Assembly: GCA_041920215.1 (NCBI GenBank) | Contig: JAYRSJ010000015.1 | Coordinates: 1-64,000 of the forward strand | Reading direction: 5' to 3' | DNA: 64,000 nucleotides | Source of the DNA: JAYRSJ01 sp041920215 | GTDB lineage: Bacteria; Pseudomonadota; Gammaproteobacteria; Burkholderiales; Burkholderiaceae_C | Part shown: one piece after another, positions 44,717 to 54,039 of the stretch | Layout: the number at the start of each line of letters is the position of its first letter | How positions within the stretch are numbered: the first letter of the stretch is position 1 | Notes under the pieces: generated by a model | What the model saw: the letters and a program-made list of their open reading frames with translations, nothing else | Database searches by the model: none | What the model was told of the DNA's origin: nothing | Made by a program: the position numbers and the translations under genes

Positions 44717-46171
44717 ATGGCAGCTAGCAGCAAACTGATCCGTGGCTACGAGGTCGTGATCGGCCTGGAAAACCACGTCCAACTCTCCACCGTCTCGAAG
44801 ATCTTCAGCGGCTCCTCCACCGCCTTCGGCGCCGCACCCAATACCCAGGCCTCGCCGGTGGACCTGGCCCTGCCCGGCACGCTGCCGGTGCTCAACCGCG
44901 GCGCGGTCGAGCGGGCGATCCGCTTCGGCCTGGCGGTGGGCGCCAGGGTGGCGCCGCTATCCATCTTCGCGCGCAAGAACTACTTCTACCCCGACCTGCC
45001 CAAGGGCTACCAGATCAGCCAGTTCGAGATTCCGGTGGTGCAGGGCGGCGAGGTGACGTTCTTTGTCGGCGACGAGAAGAAGACCGTCAAGCTGACCCGC
45101 GCCCACCTGGAAGAGGACGCGGGCAAGAGCCTGCACGAGGACTACCACGGCCAGTCGGGCATAGACCTGAACCGCGCCGGCACCCCGCTGCTGGAGATCG
45201 TTTCCGAACCCGATATGCGCTCCGGCGCCGAGGCCGCCGAGTACGCCAAGACCCTGCATGCGCTGGTGATGTGGCTGGGCATCTGCGACGGCAATATGCA
45301 GGAGGGCTCCTTCCGCTGCGACGTCAACGTCTCGGTGCGCAAGCCCGGCCAGCCCTATGGCACGCGCCGCGAGATCAAGAACCTGAACAGCTTCCGCTAC
45401 CTCTTGCAGGCGGTGGACTACGAGGTGAACTGGCAGATCGACCAGATCGAGGACGGCCTGCCCATCCAGCAGGCCACCGTGCTGTTCAACCCCGACAGCG
45501 GCGAGACCCGCGCGATGCGCAGCAAGGAGGACTCGGCCGACTACCGCTACTTCCCCGACCCCGACCTGCCGCCGCTGATGATCGCGCCGGAGTGGGTCGA
45601 GCGGGTCCGGGGCGAGATGCCCGAGCTGCCGGCCGTGATGGTCAAGCGCTTCGTCGAAGCCGATGGCCTGCCCGAGTACGACGCGACGATGATGACACAG
45701 AGCCTGGCCACCGCCCGCTACTACGAGGCGGCCAAGGCCGTCTGCGGCGCGCCCAAGCTGGTGGCCAACTGGGTGATGGGCGAGATCTCGCGGCGGCTCA
45801 ACGCCGAGGAGCGCAGCATCGACGCCAGCCCGGTGGACGCAGCCCTGCTGGGAGCGCTGATCCAGCGCATCCAGGACGGCACGATCTCGAACAACGCCGC
45901 CCGCCAGGTCTTCGAGGCCCTCTGGACGGGCGCGGGCTCGAACGTTGATGCCCTGATCGAAGCCAAGGGCCTGAAGCAGATGAGCGACACCGGCGCCATC
46001 GAGGCCATCCTCGACGAGGTACTGGCCGCCAACCAGAAATCGGTGGACGAGTTCCGCGCCGGCAAGGACAAAGCCTTCAACGCGCTGGTGGGCCAGGCGA
46101 TGAAGGCGACCAAGGGCAAGGCCAATCCGGCCCTGGTCAACGAACTTCTGAAGAAGAAGCTGGGCGGCTGA
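44717..46171 (+). CDS. gatB: Asp/Glu-tRNA amidotransferase subunit B
   Basis: This 484-residue subunit activates the mischarged aminoacyl group with ATP and passes ammonia to it. It has Y-E-V-V-I-G-L-E-N-H-V-Q-L at the N-terminus, F-Y-P-D-L-P-K-G-Y-Q-I-S-Q, and the G-T-R-R-E-I-K-N-L-N-S-F-R block, plus a C-terminal YqeY-like tail that binds tRNA. The usual H-V-E at the N-terminus reads N-H-V here (G-L-E-N-H-V), as in other family members. It starts 4 bases after gatA. Confidence 0.96.
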   Translation: MAASSKLIRGYEVVIGLENHVQLSTVSKIFSGSSTAFGAAPNTQASPVDLALPGTLPVLNRGAVERAIRFGLAVGARVAPLSIFARKNYFYPDLPKGYQISQFEIPVVQGGEVTFFVGDEKKTVKLTRAHLEEDAGKSLHEDYHGQSGIDLNRAGTPLLEIVSEPDMRSGAEAAEYAKTLHALVMWLGICDGNMQEGSFRCDVNVSVRKPGQPYGTRREIKNLNSFRYLLQAVDYEVNWQIDQIEDGLPIQQATVLFNPDSGETRAMRSKEDSADYRYFPDPDLPPLMIAPEWVERVRGEMPELPAVMVKRFVEADGLPEYDATMMTQSLATARYYEAAKAVCGAPKLVANWVMGEISRRLNAEERSIDASPVDAALLGALIQRIQDGTISNNAARQVFEALWTGAGSNVDALIEAKGLKQMSDTGAIEAILDEVLAANQKSVDEFRAGKDKAFNALVGQAMKATKGKANPALVNELLKKKLGG

Positions 46172-46186
46172 GCGAGCGCGAGCGCG

Positions 46187-47050
46187 ATGAGTGCCACCGC
46201 CCTGATCCGCTCCTTCTACGATGCGGCCACCGGCACCGTCAGCCATGTGCTGGCCGACCCGACCACCGGCCGTGCCGCCATCATCGACCCGGTGCTGGAC
46301 TACGACCCCAAGTCCGGCCGCACCAGCAGCGACAGCGCCGAGCTGCTGCTGGCCTGGGTGCATGAGCGGCAGCTGCAGCTCGACTGGCTGCTGGAGACCC
46401 ACTGCCATGCCGACCATCTGTCCGCTGCGCCCTGGCTGCAGCAGCGTCTGGGCGGCCGGATCGGCATCGGTGCGCAGATCCGCCAGGTGCAGCAGCTCTT
46501 TGGCCGGCTCTTCAATGCGCCGGACATCCGCGGCGATGGCCGGCCCTTCGACCATCTGTTCGAGGATGGCGAGCAGTTCCGCGTCGGCAAGCTGATGGTG
46601 GAGGTGCTGCACACGCCCGGTCACACGCCGGCCTGCGTCAGCTACAAGGTCGGCGACGACGTCTTCGTCGGCGACACCCTGTTCATGCCCGACTACGGCA
46701 GCGCCCGTTGCGACTTCCCCGGTGGCGACGCCGCCCAGCTCTACCGCTCGGTGCAGCGCCTGCTGGCCCTGCCGCCGCACACCCGGCTGCATCTGTGCCA
46801 CGACTACCCGCCGGCCGGGCGCGCGCCGCAGTGGGTCTGCACGGTCGAGCAGCAGGCCAGCCACAACATCCATCTGCACCGCGGCATCACCGAGACCGCC
46901 TTCGTCGCGATGCGCCAGCAGCGCGATGCCGGCCTGGCCATGCCCCAGCTGATGCTGCCGGCCGTGCAGATCAATGTGCGTGCCGGCCAGCTGCCGCCGG
47001 CCGAGAGCAACGGCGTCCACTACCTGAAGATCCCGCTCAATGCGCTCTGA
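46187..47050 (+). CDS. MBL-fold persulfide-dioxygenase-like protein
   Basis: This 287-residue protein has the ETHE1/Blh layout: T-H-C-H-A-D-H-L-S-A (metal site), H-T-P-G-H-T-P-A-C-V-S-Y, V-G-D-T-L-F-M-P-D-Y-G-S-A-R-C-D-F-P-G-G-D, and H-D-Y-P-P near residue 205. ETHE1-type enzymes oxidise glutathione persulfide to sulfite with one Fe(II). The C-terminus overlaps the start of a SulP transporter gene by 11 bases, suggesting joint sulfur handling. Persulfide activity is inferred from family; no rhodanese is fused. Confidence 0.85.
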   Translation: MSATALIRSFYDAATGTVSHVLADPTTGRAAIIDPVLDYDPKSGRTSSDSAELLLAWVHERQLQLDWLLETHCHADHLSAAPWLQQRLGGRIGIGAQIRQVQQLFGRLFNAPDIRGDGRPFDHLFEDGEQFRVGKLMVEVLHTPGHTPACVSYKVGDDVFVGDTLFMPDYGSARCDFPGGDAAQLYRSVQRLLALPPHTRLHLCHDYPPAGRAPQWVCTVEQQASHNIHLHRGITETAFVAMRQQRDAGLAMPQLMLPAVQINVRAGQLPPAESNGVHYLKIPLNAL

Positions 47051-48680
47051 GCCTCCGGTCTGGCGCGAGGATCTGCTGGCGGCCCTGGTCGTCAGCGTGC
47101 TGCTGATCCCGCAAAGCCTGGCCTATGCGATGCTGGCCGGCCTGCCACCCGAGGTCGGGCTCTACGCCAGCCTGCTGCCGCTGCTGGCCTATGCGGCACT
47201 GGGCAGCAGCCCCTTTCTGGGCGTGGGCCCGGTCGCGGTGCTGGCCCTGATGATCGCCCAGGCCCTGGGCCAGGCACCGACCGGCGTCAGCCCCAGCGCC
47301 GCCGCCCTGGTGCTGGCTGCCGAGGTGGGCCTGATCCTGGCCCTGGCCGCCGCGCTGCGCCTGGATGCACTGGCCTCCCTGCTCTCGGTGCCGGTGCTGC
47401 ACGGCTTCGAGACTGGCGCCACGCTGGCCATTGCCGCCAGCCAGCTGCCGGTGCTGCTGGGCAGCCCGGCCCAGGGCTTCGATCTGCCGGCACTGCTCGC
47501 CAGCGCCTGGACCAGCGGGCTGACGGTGCACGGCCTCACGGCCGCCTTCGGCCTGGCTGCGCTGACCCTGCTGATGCTGGCCCGCCGCGGGCTCAGCGGC
47601 CTGCTCGCCCGGCTGGCACCGCTGCTGGTGCTGCTGACGGCCATGGCCCTGGCCTGGGCGGTGCAGGCACAGGACCAGGGTGTTCGCCTGGTCGGCGCGC
47701 TGCCGCCGCTGGGCCTGCCGCTGGCGCTGCCGCCGCTGCAGGCCTCGTTGTGGGCCGCGATGCTGCCCGGCGCCCTGCTGGTCGCCCTGGTCGGCTATGT
47801 GTCCAGCCTGGTCGTGGCCGAATCGCTGGGCCGGCGCGCCGGCCAGCGCATCGATGCCCGGGCCGAGCTGCGCGGCCTGGCCGGCGCCAATCTGCTGGCC
47901 AGCCTCAGCGGCGGCATGCCGGTGGCGGCCAGCTTCTCGCGCAGCGTCCTGATGGTCGACGCCGGCGCGCGCAGCCGTCTGGCCGGCGCCCTGGTGGCCC
48001 TGCTGATGGGCCTGGCCATGTGGCTGCTGGCCGAGCCGCTGACCCTGCTGCCCAAGGCAGTGCTGGCCGCCACCATCATCGTCGCGGTGCTGGCCGGCCT
48101 GCGTTTCGCGCCCTTCCGCCAGGCCTGGCGCTATGACCGCGCCGAAGCCCTGCTGATGGGCGCCGTGGCCCTGGCGGTGCTGAGCTGGGATGTGGCCCTG
48201 GCCCTGGGCCTGGGCGTGCTGGGCTCGATCGCGCTGCTGCTCAAGCGCACCGCCCGCCCCCATGTTGCCCTGATAGGTCGGGTGCCCGGCACCGAGCATT
48301 ACCGCAATGTCGACCGCCATGCGGTCGAATGCCGGCCCGATGTGCTGGGCCTGCGCATCGACGAAAGCCTGCTCTTCACCAATGCCCGCGGCCTGAGCGA
48401 TGTGGTGCAGGGCCATCTGGCTCAGCAGCCCGGCACGCGCCGGGTGCTGCTGCAGATGTCGCCGGTCAATGCGATCGACTTCAGCGGGCTGGAGGCGCTG
48501 CGCGAGCTGCAGCAGGCGCTCGCGCGCCAGCAGATCCGCCTCGATCTCTCCGAGATCAAGGGCCCGGTGCTGGACCGGCTGCGTGCCGGCGGCTGGACCG
48601 ACTGGTTCGAGGGGCAGGTCTTTCTTAGCCACCACCAGGGCATGGAAACGGACTCTGCGCCCCTCGCCGTCAACCGCTGA
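47040..48680 (+). CDS. SulP family inorganic anion transporter
   Basis: This 546-residue protein has about 12-14 membrane spans with the SulP start (D-L-L-A-A-L-V-V-S-V-L-L-I-P-Q-S-L-A-Y-A), then A-G-L-P-P-E-V-G-L-Y-A-S. The C-terminal cytoplasmic STAS domain covers residues about 420-530 (L-L-F-T-N-A, then S-A-I-D-F-S-G-L-E-A-L). It likely moves sulfate, sulfite or a similar anion. The overlap with the persulfide-dioxygenase-like gene points to export of the sulfite or sulfate made from it, but this is an inference. The start was chosen for the overlap and standard N-terminus. Confidence 0.88.
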   Translation: MRSEPPVWREDLLAALVVSVLLIPQSLAYAMLAGLPPEVGLYASLLPLLAYAALGSSPFLGVGPVAVLALMIAQALGQAPTGVSPSAAALVLAAEVGLILALAAALRLDALASLLSVPVLHGFETGATLAIAASQLPVLLGSPAQGFDLPALLASAWTSGLTVHGLTAAFGLAALTLLMLARRGLSGLLARLAPLLVLLTAMALAWAVQAQDQGVRLVGALPPLGLPLALPPLQASLWAAMLPGALLVALVGYVSSLVVAESLGRRAGQRIDARAELRGLAGANLLASLSGGMPVAASFSRSVLMVDAGARSRLAGALVALLMGLAMWLLAEPLTLLPKAVLAATIIVAVLAGLRFAPFRQAWRYDRAEALLMGAVALAVLSWDVALALGLGVLGSIALLLKRTARPHVALIGRVPGTEHYRNVDRHAVECRPDVLGLRIDESLLFTNARGLSDVVQGHLAQQPGTRRVLLQMSPVNAIDFSGLEALRELQQALARQQIRLDLSEIKGPVLDRLRAGGWTDWFEGQVFLSHHQGMETDSAPLAVNR

Positions 48681-48741
48681 GGCGCTGTCGCGCTAATGGG
48701 AGAGCGACACGTCCTGCTGTCGCGCTGCCCGGAATCCGCCC

Positions 48742-49347
48742 ATGAACATCCTGCTGCTGAGCCCCTTGCTGCTGCTGCTGGCGCTGGCGCCGCCGGCGGC
48801 CGCCACCGAGGTCTGGAAATGCCGGATCGCCGGCGAGCTGCGCTACGCCGACCGCCCCTGCCCGACCGGCACCCAGCAGGCCGAGACGCGCCTGCTGCGC
48901 CCCAACGAGCTGGCCGTGCCGCGCCTCCCGGTCCCGGCCGTCGAGACCGCGGTGCCGGCTGCGCCGGCCCAGGCGCAGGCCGACCCCGGCCCCGCCAACA
49001 GCTGCCCCAGCGATGCCGAGCTGCGCGACCTGGAGACCAGCGCCAGCTCCACCACGCTGGGCATGGCCGAGAAGGCGTTCCTGCTGGATGAGCACCGTCG
49101 CGCGCTGCAATGCCGCAAGGGCCAGGGCCGTTACAGTGCGCAGGACTGGGCGATCAGCCGCGAGGCGCGAGCCGACCAGAACAGCCGCAGCAAGGCCGCC
49201 GACGCCCGGCGCCGCGCCGAGGCCATGCACAGCGCCGCCGACCCGCTGGAGGGCGAGCGCATCGCACGCCAGCGTCTGACGGCCGAGCGCCGCGGCCACC
49301 GGCCGCGCCTGCTGCCGGCCGACCCGCCGGCGCCAGCGCAGCGTTAG
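48742..49347 (+). CDS. Exported DUF4124-like protein
   Basis: This 201-residue protein has a signal peptide (M-N-I-L-L-L-S-P-L-L-L-L-L-A-L-A, cleaved after A-A-A), then T-E-V-W-K-C-R-I-A-G-E-L-R-Y-A-D-R-P-C, as in DUF4124 proteins. A Pro/Ala-rich linker and a helical basic tail follow. The pair of cysteines would form a periplasmic disulfide. The function is unknown. Its last 4 bases overlap the end of the opposite-strand histidine kinase. It resembles in layout the protein at 18904-19578. Confidence 0.7.
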   Translation: MNILLLSPLLLLLALAPPAAATEVWKCRIAGELRYADRPCPTGTQQAETRLLRPNELAVPRLPVPAVETAVPAAPAQAQADPGPANSCPSDAELRDLETSASSTTLGMAEKAFLLDEHRRALQCRKGQGRYSAQDWAISREARADQNSRSKAADARRRAEAMHSAADPLEGERIARQRLTAERRGHRPRLLPADPPAPAQR

Positions 49348-51227
49348 CGCCGCGCCAGCAGCTCGTCGATGCCAGCCAGGAAGCGGCCGATGTCGATAGG
49401 CTTGGTCCAGTAATCGTCGAAGCCCTGGGCGCGGGCGCGCTCGAAATCGGCCGGCATCGCATTGGCCGAGAGCGCGATGATGCGGCAATGCGCCATCAGC
49501 GGCGAGCGCCGCAGCGTGCGCAGCACCTCGCTGCCGTGCAGATCGGGCAGCTGCAGATCGAGCAGGATGGCGTCGGGCCGCTGCTGCAGCGCGCTGGCGA
49601 TGCCGCTGCTGCCGTCGCCGGCAAAGCTCAGGCTCACCTGGGGGCGCAGCGCCAGCAGCTCGCGCACCAGCAGCTGGTTGGTCAGGTTGTCTTCTATGCA
49701 CAGCAGCTTGTAGGGCGCCTCGTCCGCCCGCGTCGCCGCCGGCCGCAGATCGGGCAGCTCCACCAGCGGCGCCGGCTGGGTCACCTCCTCGTCGGCCGGC
49801 AGCCAGACGCGGAACTCGCTGCCCACGCCCAGCTGGCTGCGCACCTCCACGCTGCCGCCCATGCGCTCGGCCAGCTGCCGCACAATGGTCAGGCCTATGC
49901 CGGTGCCGGCAATACCCTCCAGCTCGGCGCCCAGGCGGTTGAAGGGCTCGAAGATGCGGGCCAGCAGCTCGGCCGGTATGCCGCGCCCGCTGTCGCGCAC
50001 CACCAGCGCCCACTGCGGCGCGCCGCTGTCCGGATGCTGGCGCTGCAGCGTGTCGACCTCCACCCAGCCCTGGACCCGGTTGTACTTGATCGCATTGGTC
50101 AGCAGATTGATCGCGATCTGACCCAGGCGGCGCGCATCGCCGCGCACCCGGCCGGGCAGGCGAGCCTGGGCGCGGCGCAGCTGCATGCCGGCGGCGCGCG
50201 CCTCGGCCGCCACCCATTCCATCGCCTCGCGGGCCAGCGCGTCCAGCGGCACCGGCTCGCTGGCCAGTGGCTGCTGCTCGATGTCGATGCGGGCCAGATC
50301 CAGCACATCGTCGATCAGGGCCAGCAGATGGCGACCGGCCGCGTCGATGCGGGCCAGGCGTTCGCTCTGGCGCGGGCTCAGCGGCTCGCTGGCGTCGTAG
50401 GCCAGCAGCTGGGCAAAGCCCAGCACCGCATTCATCGGCGTGCGCAGCTCATGGCTGACGCGGGCCAGGAATTCGGTCTGGGTGCGCTTGGCCTGGTCCA
50501 GGCGCTGCTGCTCCAGCTGCAGGTTCTGGACCCGCCGGCGCTCGGTGATGTCCATATTGATGCCGGCCATATAGAGCATGCGGCCCTCGCCGTCGAAGAC
50601 CGCGCGGCCGCGGGTCGCCAGCCAGCGCAGCGTGCCGTCGGGCCAGACCACGCGGAACTCCCACTCATAGGGCTCGCGGCTGGTCCGGTTGCGCTGCTTC
50701 AGCTGCTCCCAGCCGGCCAGATCATCCGGATGCAGGGTCAGCTGCACCAGCTTGCGCGGCGGCCGCGGATCGTCGGGCGAGAGCCCGCGCAGCCGGTACA
50801 TGGCCGCGTTCCAGAAGCTGGTCTCGTCGTCGATGCGGCGCCAGACGCCCACGCCCGCCGCGTCCAGCGCAAGCAGGGCGGGCTCCAGCGCCTGCGCGGC
50901 TTCGCGCTCGGCCTCGCTCCTGGTCTCCGGGGTCCACCACAGCAGCAGGCCGCCATCCGGCAGACGCAAGGCCTGCGCCTCGAAGACGGGGCCCGGCTTG
51001 CCCAGCCGCCAGCGCTGGGTCTGGCCGTCCTGCGCCCGGGCCAGCAGCCGCGTGGCCAGGCCCTGCCAGCGCTCGGCCAGCTCATGGACGGCCAGACCCT
51101 GACCCAGCGCCCAGCGCCGGGCCGCCTCGTTGGGCTCGCAGCGCTCCCCCCCAGCCCAGACGCGCAGCGCCGCATGCGGCGCCTGACGCCAGAAGGCTTC
51201 TCCCATCTGAAGCTCGTTGTTATGCAT
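49344..51227 (-). CDS. Hybrid histidine kinase with PAS and receiver domains
   Basis: This 627-residue soluble kinase has four parts in order: an uncharacterised N-terminal region; a PAS domain with PAC segment (W-E-F-R-V-V-W-P-D-G-T-L-R-W, then D-I-T-E-R-R, residues about 150-275); HisKA with F-L-A-R-V-S-H-E-L-R-T-P and HATPase_c with G-T-G-I-G-L-T-I-V; and a C-terminal receiver with I-L-L-D-L-Q-L-P-D-L-H-G. No membrane segment is seen, so it senses a cytoplasmic signal. A Met at 51206 is an alternative start. It is divergent from gshA. No output partner is adjacent. Confidence 0.9.
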   Translation of the reverse strand: MHNNELQMGEAFWRQAPHAALRVWAGGERCEPNEAARRWALGQGLAVHELAERWQGLATRLLARAQDGQTQRWRLGKPGPVFEAQALRLPDGGLLLWWTPETRSEAEREAAQALEPALLALDAAGVGVWRRIDDETSFWNAAMYRLRGLSPDDPRPPRKLVQLTLHPDDLAGWEQLKQRNRTSREPYEWEFRVVWPDGTLRWLATRGRAVFDGEGRMLYMAGINMDITERRRVQNLQLEQQRLDQAKRTQTEFLARVSHELRTPMNAVLGFAQLLAYDASEPLSPRQSERLARIDAAGRHLLALIDDVLDLARIDIEQQPLASEPVPLDALAREAMEWVAAEARAAGMQLRRAQARLPGRVRGDARRLGQIAINLLTNAIKYNRVQGWVEVDTLQRQHPDSGAPQWALVVRDSGRGIPAELLARIFEPFNRLGAELEGIAGTGIGLTIVRQLAERMGGSVEVRSQLGVGSEFRVWLPADEEVTQPAPLVELPDLRPAATRADEAPYKLLCIEDNLTNQLLVRELLALRPQVSLSFAGDGSSGIASALQQRPDAILLDLQLPDLHGSEVLRTLRRSPLMAHCRIIALSANAMPADFERARAQGFDDYWTKPIDIGRFLAGIDELLARR

Positions 51228-51339
51228 AAGTCTTGGCGATGACAGCGCGTCGAGTGTAGGCTGGTACAAACCCCAAATGGCACAAGGCCGCGCCGAGTCT
51301 GTTACCGTGCGCGTCCACAACAAGACAAGGGGATTTCGC

Positions 51340-52854
51340 ATGGGCGATTCCACCCTCCCGGCGCGCCGGCTGGACGGCATGCGCCGGGGCCTGGAGAAAG
51401 AAAGCCTGCGTGCGCTGCCGGATGGCCGGCTGGCGCTGACGCCGCACCCGCTGGCCCTGGGCTCGGCGCTGACGCATGCCCACATCACCACCGACTTCAG
51501 CGAAAGCCAGCTGGAGCTGATCACCGGCGTGCATGCCGGGGTGGAGCCCTGCCTGGCCGAGCTCAGCGAGATCCACCAGGCGGTCTACCAGACCCTGGAC
51601 CAGGCCTGCGGCGACGAGCGCCTGTGGGTCAGCTCCATGCCCTGCGGCCTGCCCACCGACGAGACCATTCCGCTGGGTCGCTACGGCAGTTCCAATGTGG
51701 GCCGGGCCAAGAGCGTCTACCGCATGGGCCTGGGCCAGCGCTACGGCCGGCGCATGCAGACCATCTCGGGCATCCACTACAACTGGTCGCTGCCCGAGAC
51801 CAGCACCGCCGAATACTTCGGCCTGATCCGCAACTTCCGCCGCTGGAGCTTTGTGCTGCTCTATCTGTTCGGCGCCTCGCCGGCGCTGTGCGCCAGCTTC
51901 GTGGCCGGCCGTCAGCACGAGCTGCAGCCGCTGGGCCAGCACAGCTTCCACATGCCTTACGGCACCTCGCTGCGCATGGGCAGGCTGGGCTACCAGAGCG
52001 ATGCCCAGGCCAGCCTGGCGGTCAGCTACAACTGCCTGGAACGCTATGCCGAGTCGCTGCAGGGTGCGCTGACCCAGCCCTATCCGGCCTACGAGGCCAT
52101 AGGCATACGCAACCCCGGCGGCGACTACAACCAGCTCAGCCCCACGCTGCTGCAGATCGAGAACGAGTTCTACGGCACCATCCGGCCCAAGCGGGTGATA
52201 CGCCAGGGCGAGCGCCCGCTGCATGCGCTGCGCGAACGCGGTGTCGAGTATGTGGAGGTGCGCTGCATGGACCTCGACCCCTTCGTCGCCACCGGCATCG
52301 AGGCCTCGACGCTGCGCTTCCTGGACAGCTTTCTGCTGCTGTGCCTGGCCAGCGACAGCCCGCCCGACACGCCCGAGGAAATCGCCCGCCTGGGCCGCAA
52401 CCAGCACCGCACCGCGGCGCGCGGCCGCGAGCCGGGGCTGCTGCTGGAGCGCGACGACGCCGAGGTGTCGCTGCAGAAATGGGGGCTGGAGATCGTCGAG
52501 GCCTGCGCGCCCCATGCAGCCGCGCTGGACGCCGCCCAGGGCAGCCAAGCCCACGGCCAGGCGCTGCAGCTGGCCCGGTCGCGCCTGCTCAACCCTGCGC
52601 TGACGCCCTCGGCGCGGGTGCTGGCCGCGATGGCGCAGGACTTCGGCGACTCGCACATCGAGTTCGTGCGCGCCCAGTCCGAACAGGCCCGCCAGCAGCT
52701 GCTGGCCCTGCCCTGGAGCGAGGCCCAGCGCCAGCGCTATGCACAGCTGGCGGCGGAGTCGCTGGCCGAGCAGCGCCGCATCGAGGCGGCCGACACCCTG
52801 GACTTCGAGAGCTTCCGCCAGCGCTATCTGGCGACCGAAAGCCTGCAGGCCTGA
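51340..52854 (+). CDS. gshA: Glutamate-cysteine ligase
   Basis: This 504-residue enzyme makes gamma-glutamylcysteine, the first step of glutathione synthesis. It matches the proteobacterial GshA type: R-G-L-E-K-E-S-L-R, T-T-D-F-S-E-S-Q-L-E-L-I-T near the N-terminus, S-G-I-H-Y-N-W-S, and E-Y-V-E-V-R-C-M-D-L-D-P-F. The start at 51340 follows an AAGGGGAT ribosome site; the frame opens 123 bases earlier without family sequence. gshB is not adjacent. Glutathione would serve several neighbours in this region. Confidence 0.95.
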   Translation: MGDSTLPARRLDGMRRGLEKESLRALPDGRLALTPHPLALGSALTHAHITTDFSESQLELITGVHAGVEPCLAELSEIHQAVYQTLDQACGDERLWVSSMPCGLPTDETIPLGRYGSSNVGRAKSVYRMGLGQRYGRRMQTISGIHYNWSLPETSTAEYFGLIRNFRRWSFVLLYLFGASPALCASFVAGRQHELQPLGQHSFHMPYGTSLRMGRLGYQSDAQASLAVSYNCLERYAESLQGALTQPYPAYEAIGIRNPGGDYNQLSPTLLQIENEFYGTIRPKRVIRQGERPLHALRERGVEYVEVRCMDLDPFVATGIEASTLRFLDSFLLLCLASDSPPDTPEEIARLGRNQHRTAARGREPGLLLERDDAEVSLQKWGLEIVEACAPHAAALDAAQGSQAHGQALQLARSRLLNPALTPSARVLAAMAQDFGDSHIEFVRAQSEQARQQLLALPWSEAQRQRYAQLAAESLAEQRRIEAADTLDFESFRQRYLATESLQA

Positions 52855-52892
52855 GGCCAGGCCACCGCCTCCGCTGCCTCAGGGCTTCAGCT

Positions 52893-53381
52893 TCAAGGCT
52901 TCAGATAGGCATAGCCCTCGCGCGACTGCAGGCGTGCGGCGCGCAGCACGCCCGAGGGCGTGAACTGCGCGTCCAGCACAAACAGCTTCTTGTCCAGATT
53001 GCGGTTCTTCAGCGTGATCTCGCAGATCTCGAAGGTGACGCCGCGCGCCACCAGGGCCGAGACCAGGGCGCCGTAATCGATATTGGGATTGCTCTTGTCC
53101 TTGGCCCCTTCCATCAGGAAGTCCACGCCGTCGGCATGGGTCACGACCACGATCTTGGTATCGGGCGCCACATCCAGATGGTTGCGGATATTGCGCAGGC
53201 CCTTGGTGGCCTGGGCGGCCGCATTGTCGATGTGATAGACGACCTTGTCGCCGGCCGGCGCGGTGGCCGCGGCGGCCGTGGCCACGCTGCCGGTCTGGGC
53301 CAGGGCAGCGCCGCTGGCGGCGGCCAGCAGGCCCAGGCTGAGCAGCGTGCGGCGGCTGAAGAGGAGGAGAGCAGATGACAT
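52893..53381 (-). CDS. Tat-exported DsrE-family protein
   Basis: This 162-residue protein begins with a twin-arginine signal (F-S-R-R-T-L-L-S-L-G, then an Ala-rich hydrophobic stretch ending A-L-A-Q). The mature part has the DsrE fold pattern (K-V-V-Y-H-I-D-N, K-I-V-V-V-T-H-A-D-G-V-D-F-L, V-A-R-G-V-T-F-E-I-C). The Cys in E-I-C-E-I-T sits where DsrE-like sulfur carriers hold their reactive Cys. It is predicted to be periplasmic. The sulfur-handling role is inferred. It converges on gshA. Confidence 0.82.
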   Translation of the reverse strand: MSSALLLFSRRTLLSLGLLAAASGAALAQTGSVATAAAATAPAGDKVVYHIDNAAAQATKGLRNIRNHLDVAPDTKIVVVTHADGVDFLMEGAKDKSNPNIDYGALVSALVARGVTFEICEITLKNRNLDKKLFVLDAQFTPSGVLRAARLQSREGYAYLKP

Positions 53382-53424
53382 GGCGGGCGTCCTTCGCAGA
53401 TGGTGAGGGGGTTGGGATCGGGGG

Positions 53425-53961
53425 TCAGGGCAGGCGCAGCTCGGCCAGCCGCCATTGCAGCAGGCCCCGGCGGTGCAGCACCAGCTCCACCGGTGCCTCG
53501 TCGGCCTCGGCATCGCGTGGCCGCACGCTGAAGACAAAGCGGTTCAGGCTTTCATAGCGCATCGCGGTCTCCAGCGGCGGACTGTCGCCGCCCTGAGCGG
53601 CCGGGCCGCCCAGCCCGGTGGCGGCCGCAGCGGGGCGCTGGCCCTGCATCAGGCGCGCCAGGCTCTCGGGCGTCACCAGGGTATCGACCATAGGGCCCAG
53701 CAGCGCGCCCGCCACCGCGGCACCGATCGCGCGCGCCGGCGAGGGCCGGCCCTGCGCATCGCGCTCAGCACCCAGCAGCTGGTCCTGCACGCCGCGCTTA
53801 AGGTTCTGGCGCAGGGCCTCGAAATCCACCTGGGCCGAGAACCGCTCGGCATCGCCGTCGGCGGCAGCAGTGCGCAGTTCCTTGAGGCTCAGATAGGGCA
53901 TGACCCAGACCGTGGTCAGGGCCAGCACCGCGAACAGCAACAGCCAGATGCCGCGCTTCAT
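53425..53961 (-). CDS. DUF2939 domain-containing membrane-anchored protein
   Basis: This 178-residue protein has one N-terminal hydrophobic segment (I-W-L-L-L-F-A-V-L-A-L-T-T-V-W-V-M), then the DUF2939 signature: P-Y-L-S-L-K-E-L-R-T-A-A-A-D-G-D-A-E-R-F, V-D-F-E-A-L-R-Q-N-L-K. The family occurs widely in Proteobacteria as an uncharacterised periplasmic protein. It is upstream of the DsrE gene by 43 bases on the same strand. Confidence 0.85.
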   Translation of the reverse strand: MKRGIWLLLFAVLALTTVWVMPYLSLKELRTAAADGDAERFSAQVDFEALRQNLKRGVQDQLLGAERDAQGRPSPARAIGAAVAGALLGPMVDTLVTPESLARLMQGQRPAAAATGLGGPAAQGGDSPPLETAMRYESLNRFVFSVRPRDAEADEAPVELVLHRRGLLQWRLAELRLP

Positions 53962-54039
53962 CGCCAGGCCCTTACGTCGTCAGCCAGTTCCATCCCATGC
54001 CCTTTCTATGCGTTCAACGATCCACCAGCGCCGCGACAC

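Noticed and set aside
42661..44733. 690-codon minus-strand open frame over gatC and gatA
   Set aside because: It is antisense to well-conserved genes and has shadow-frame composition.
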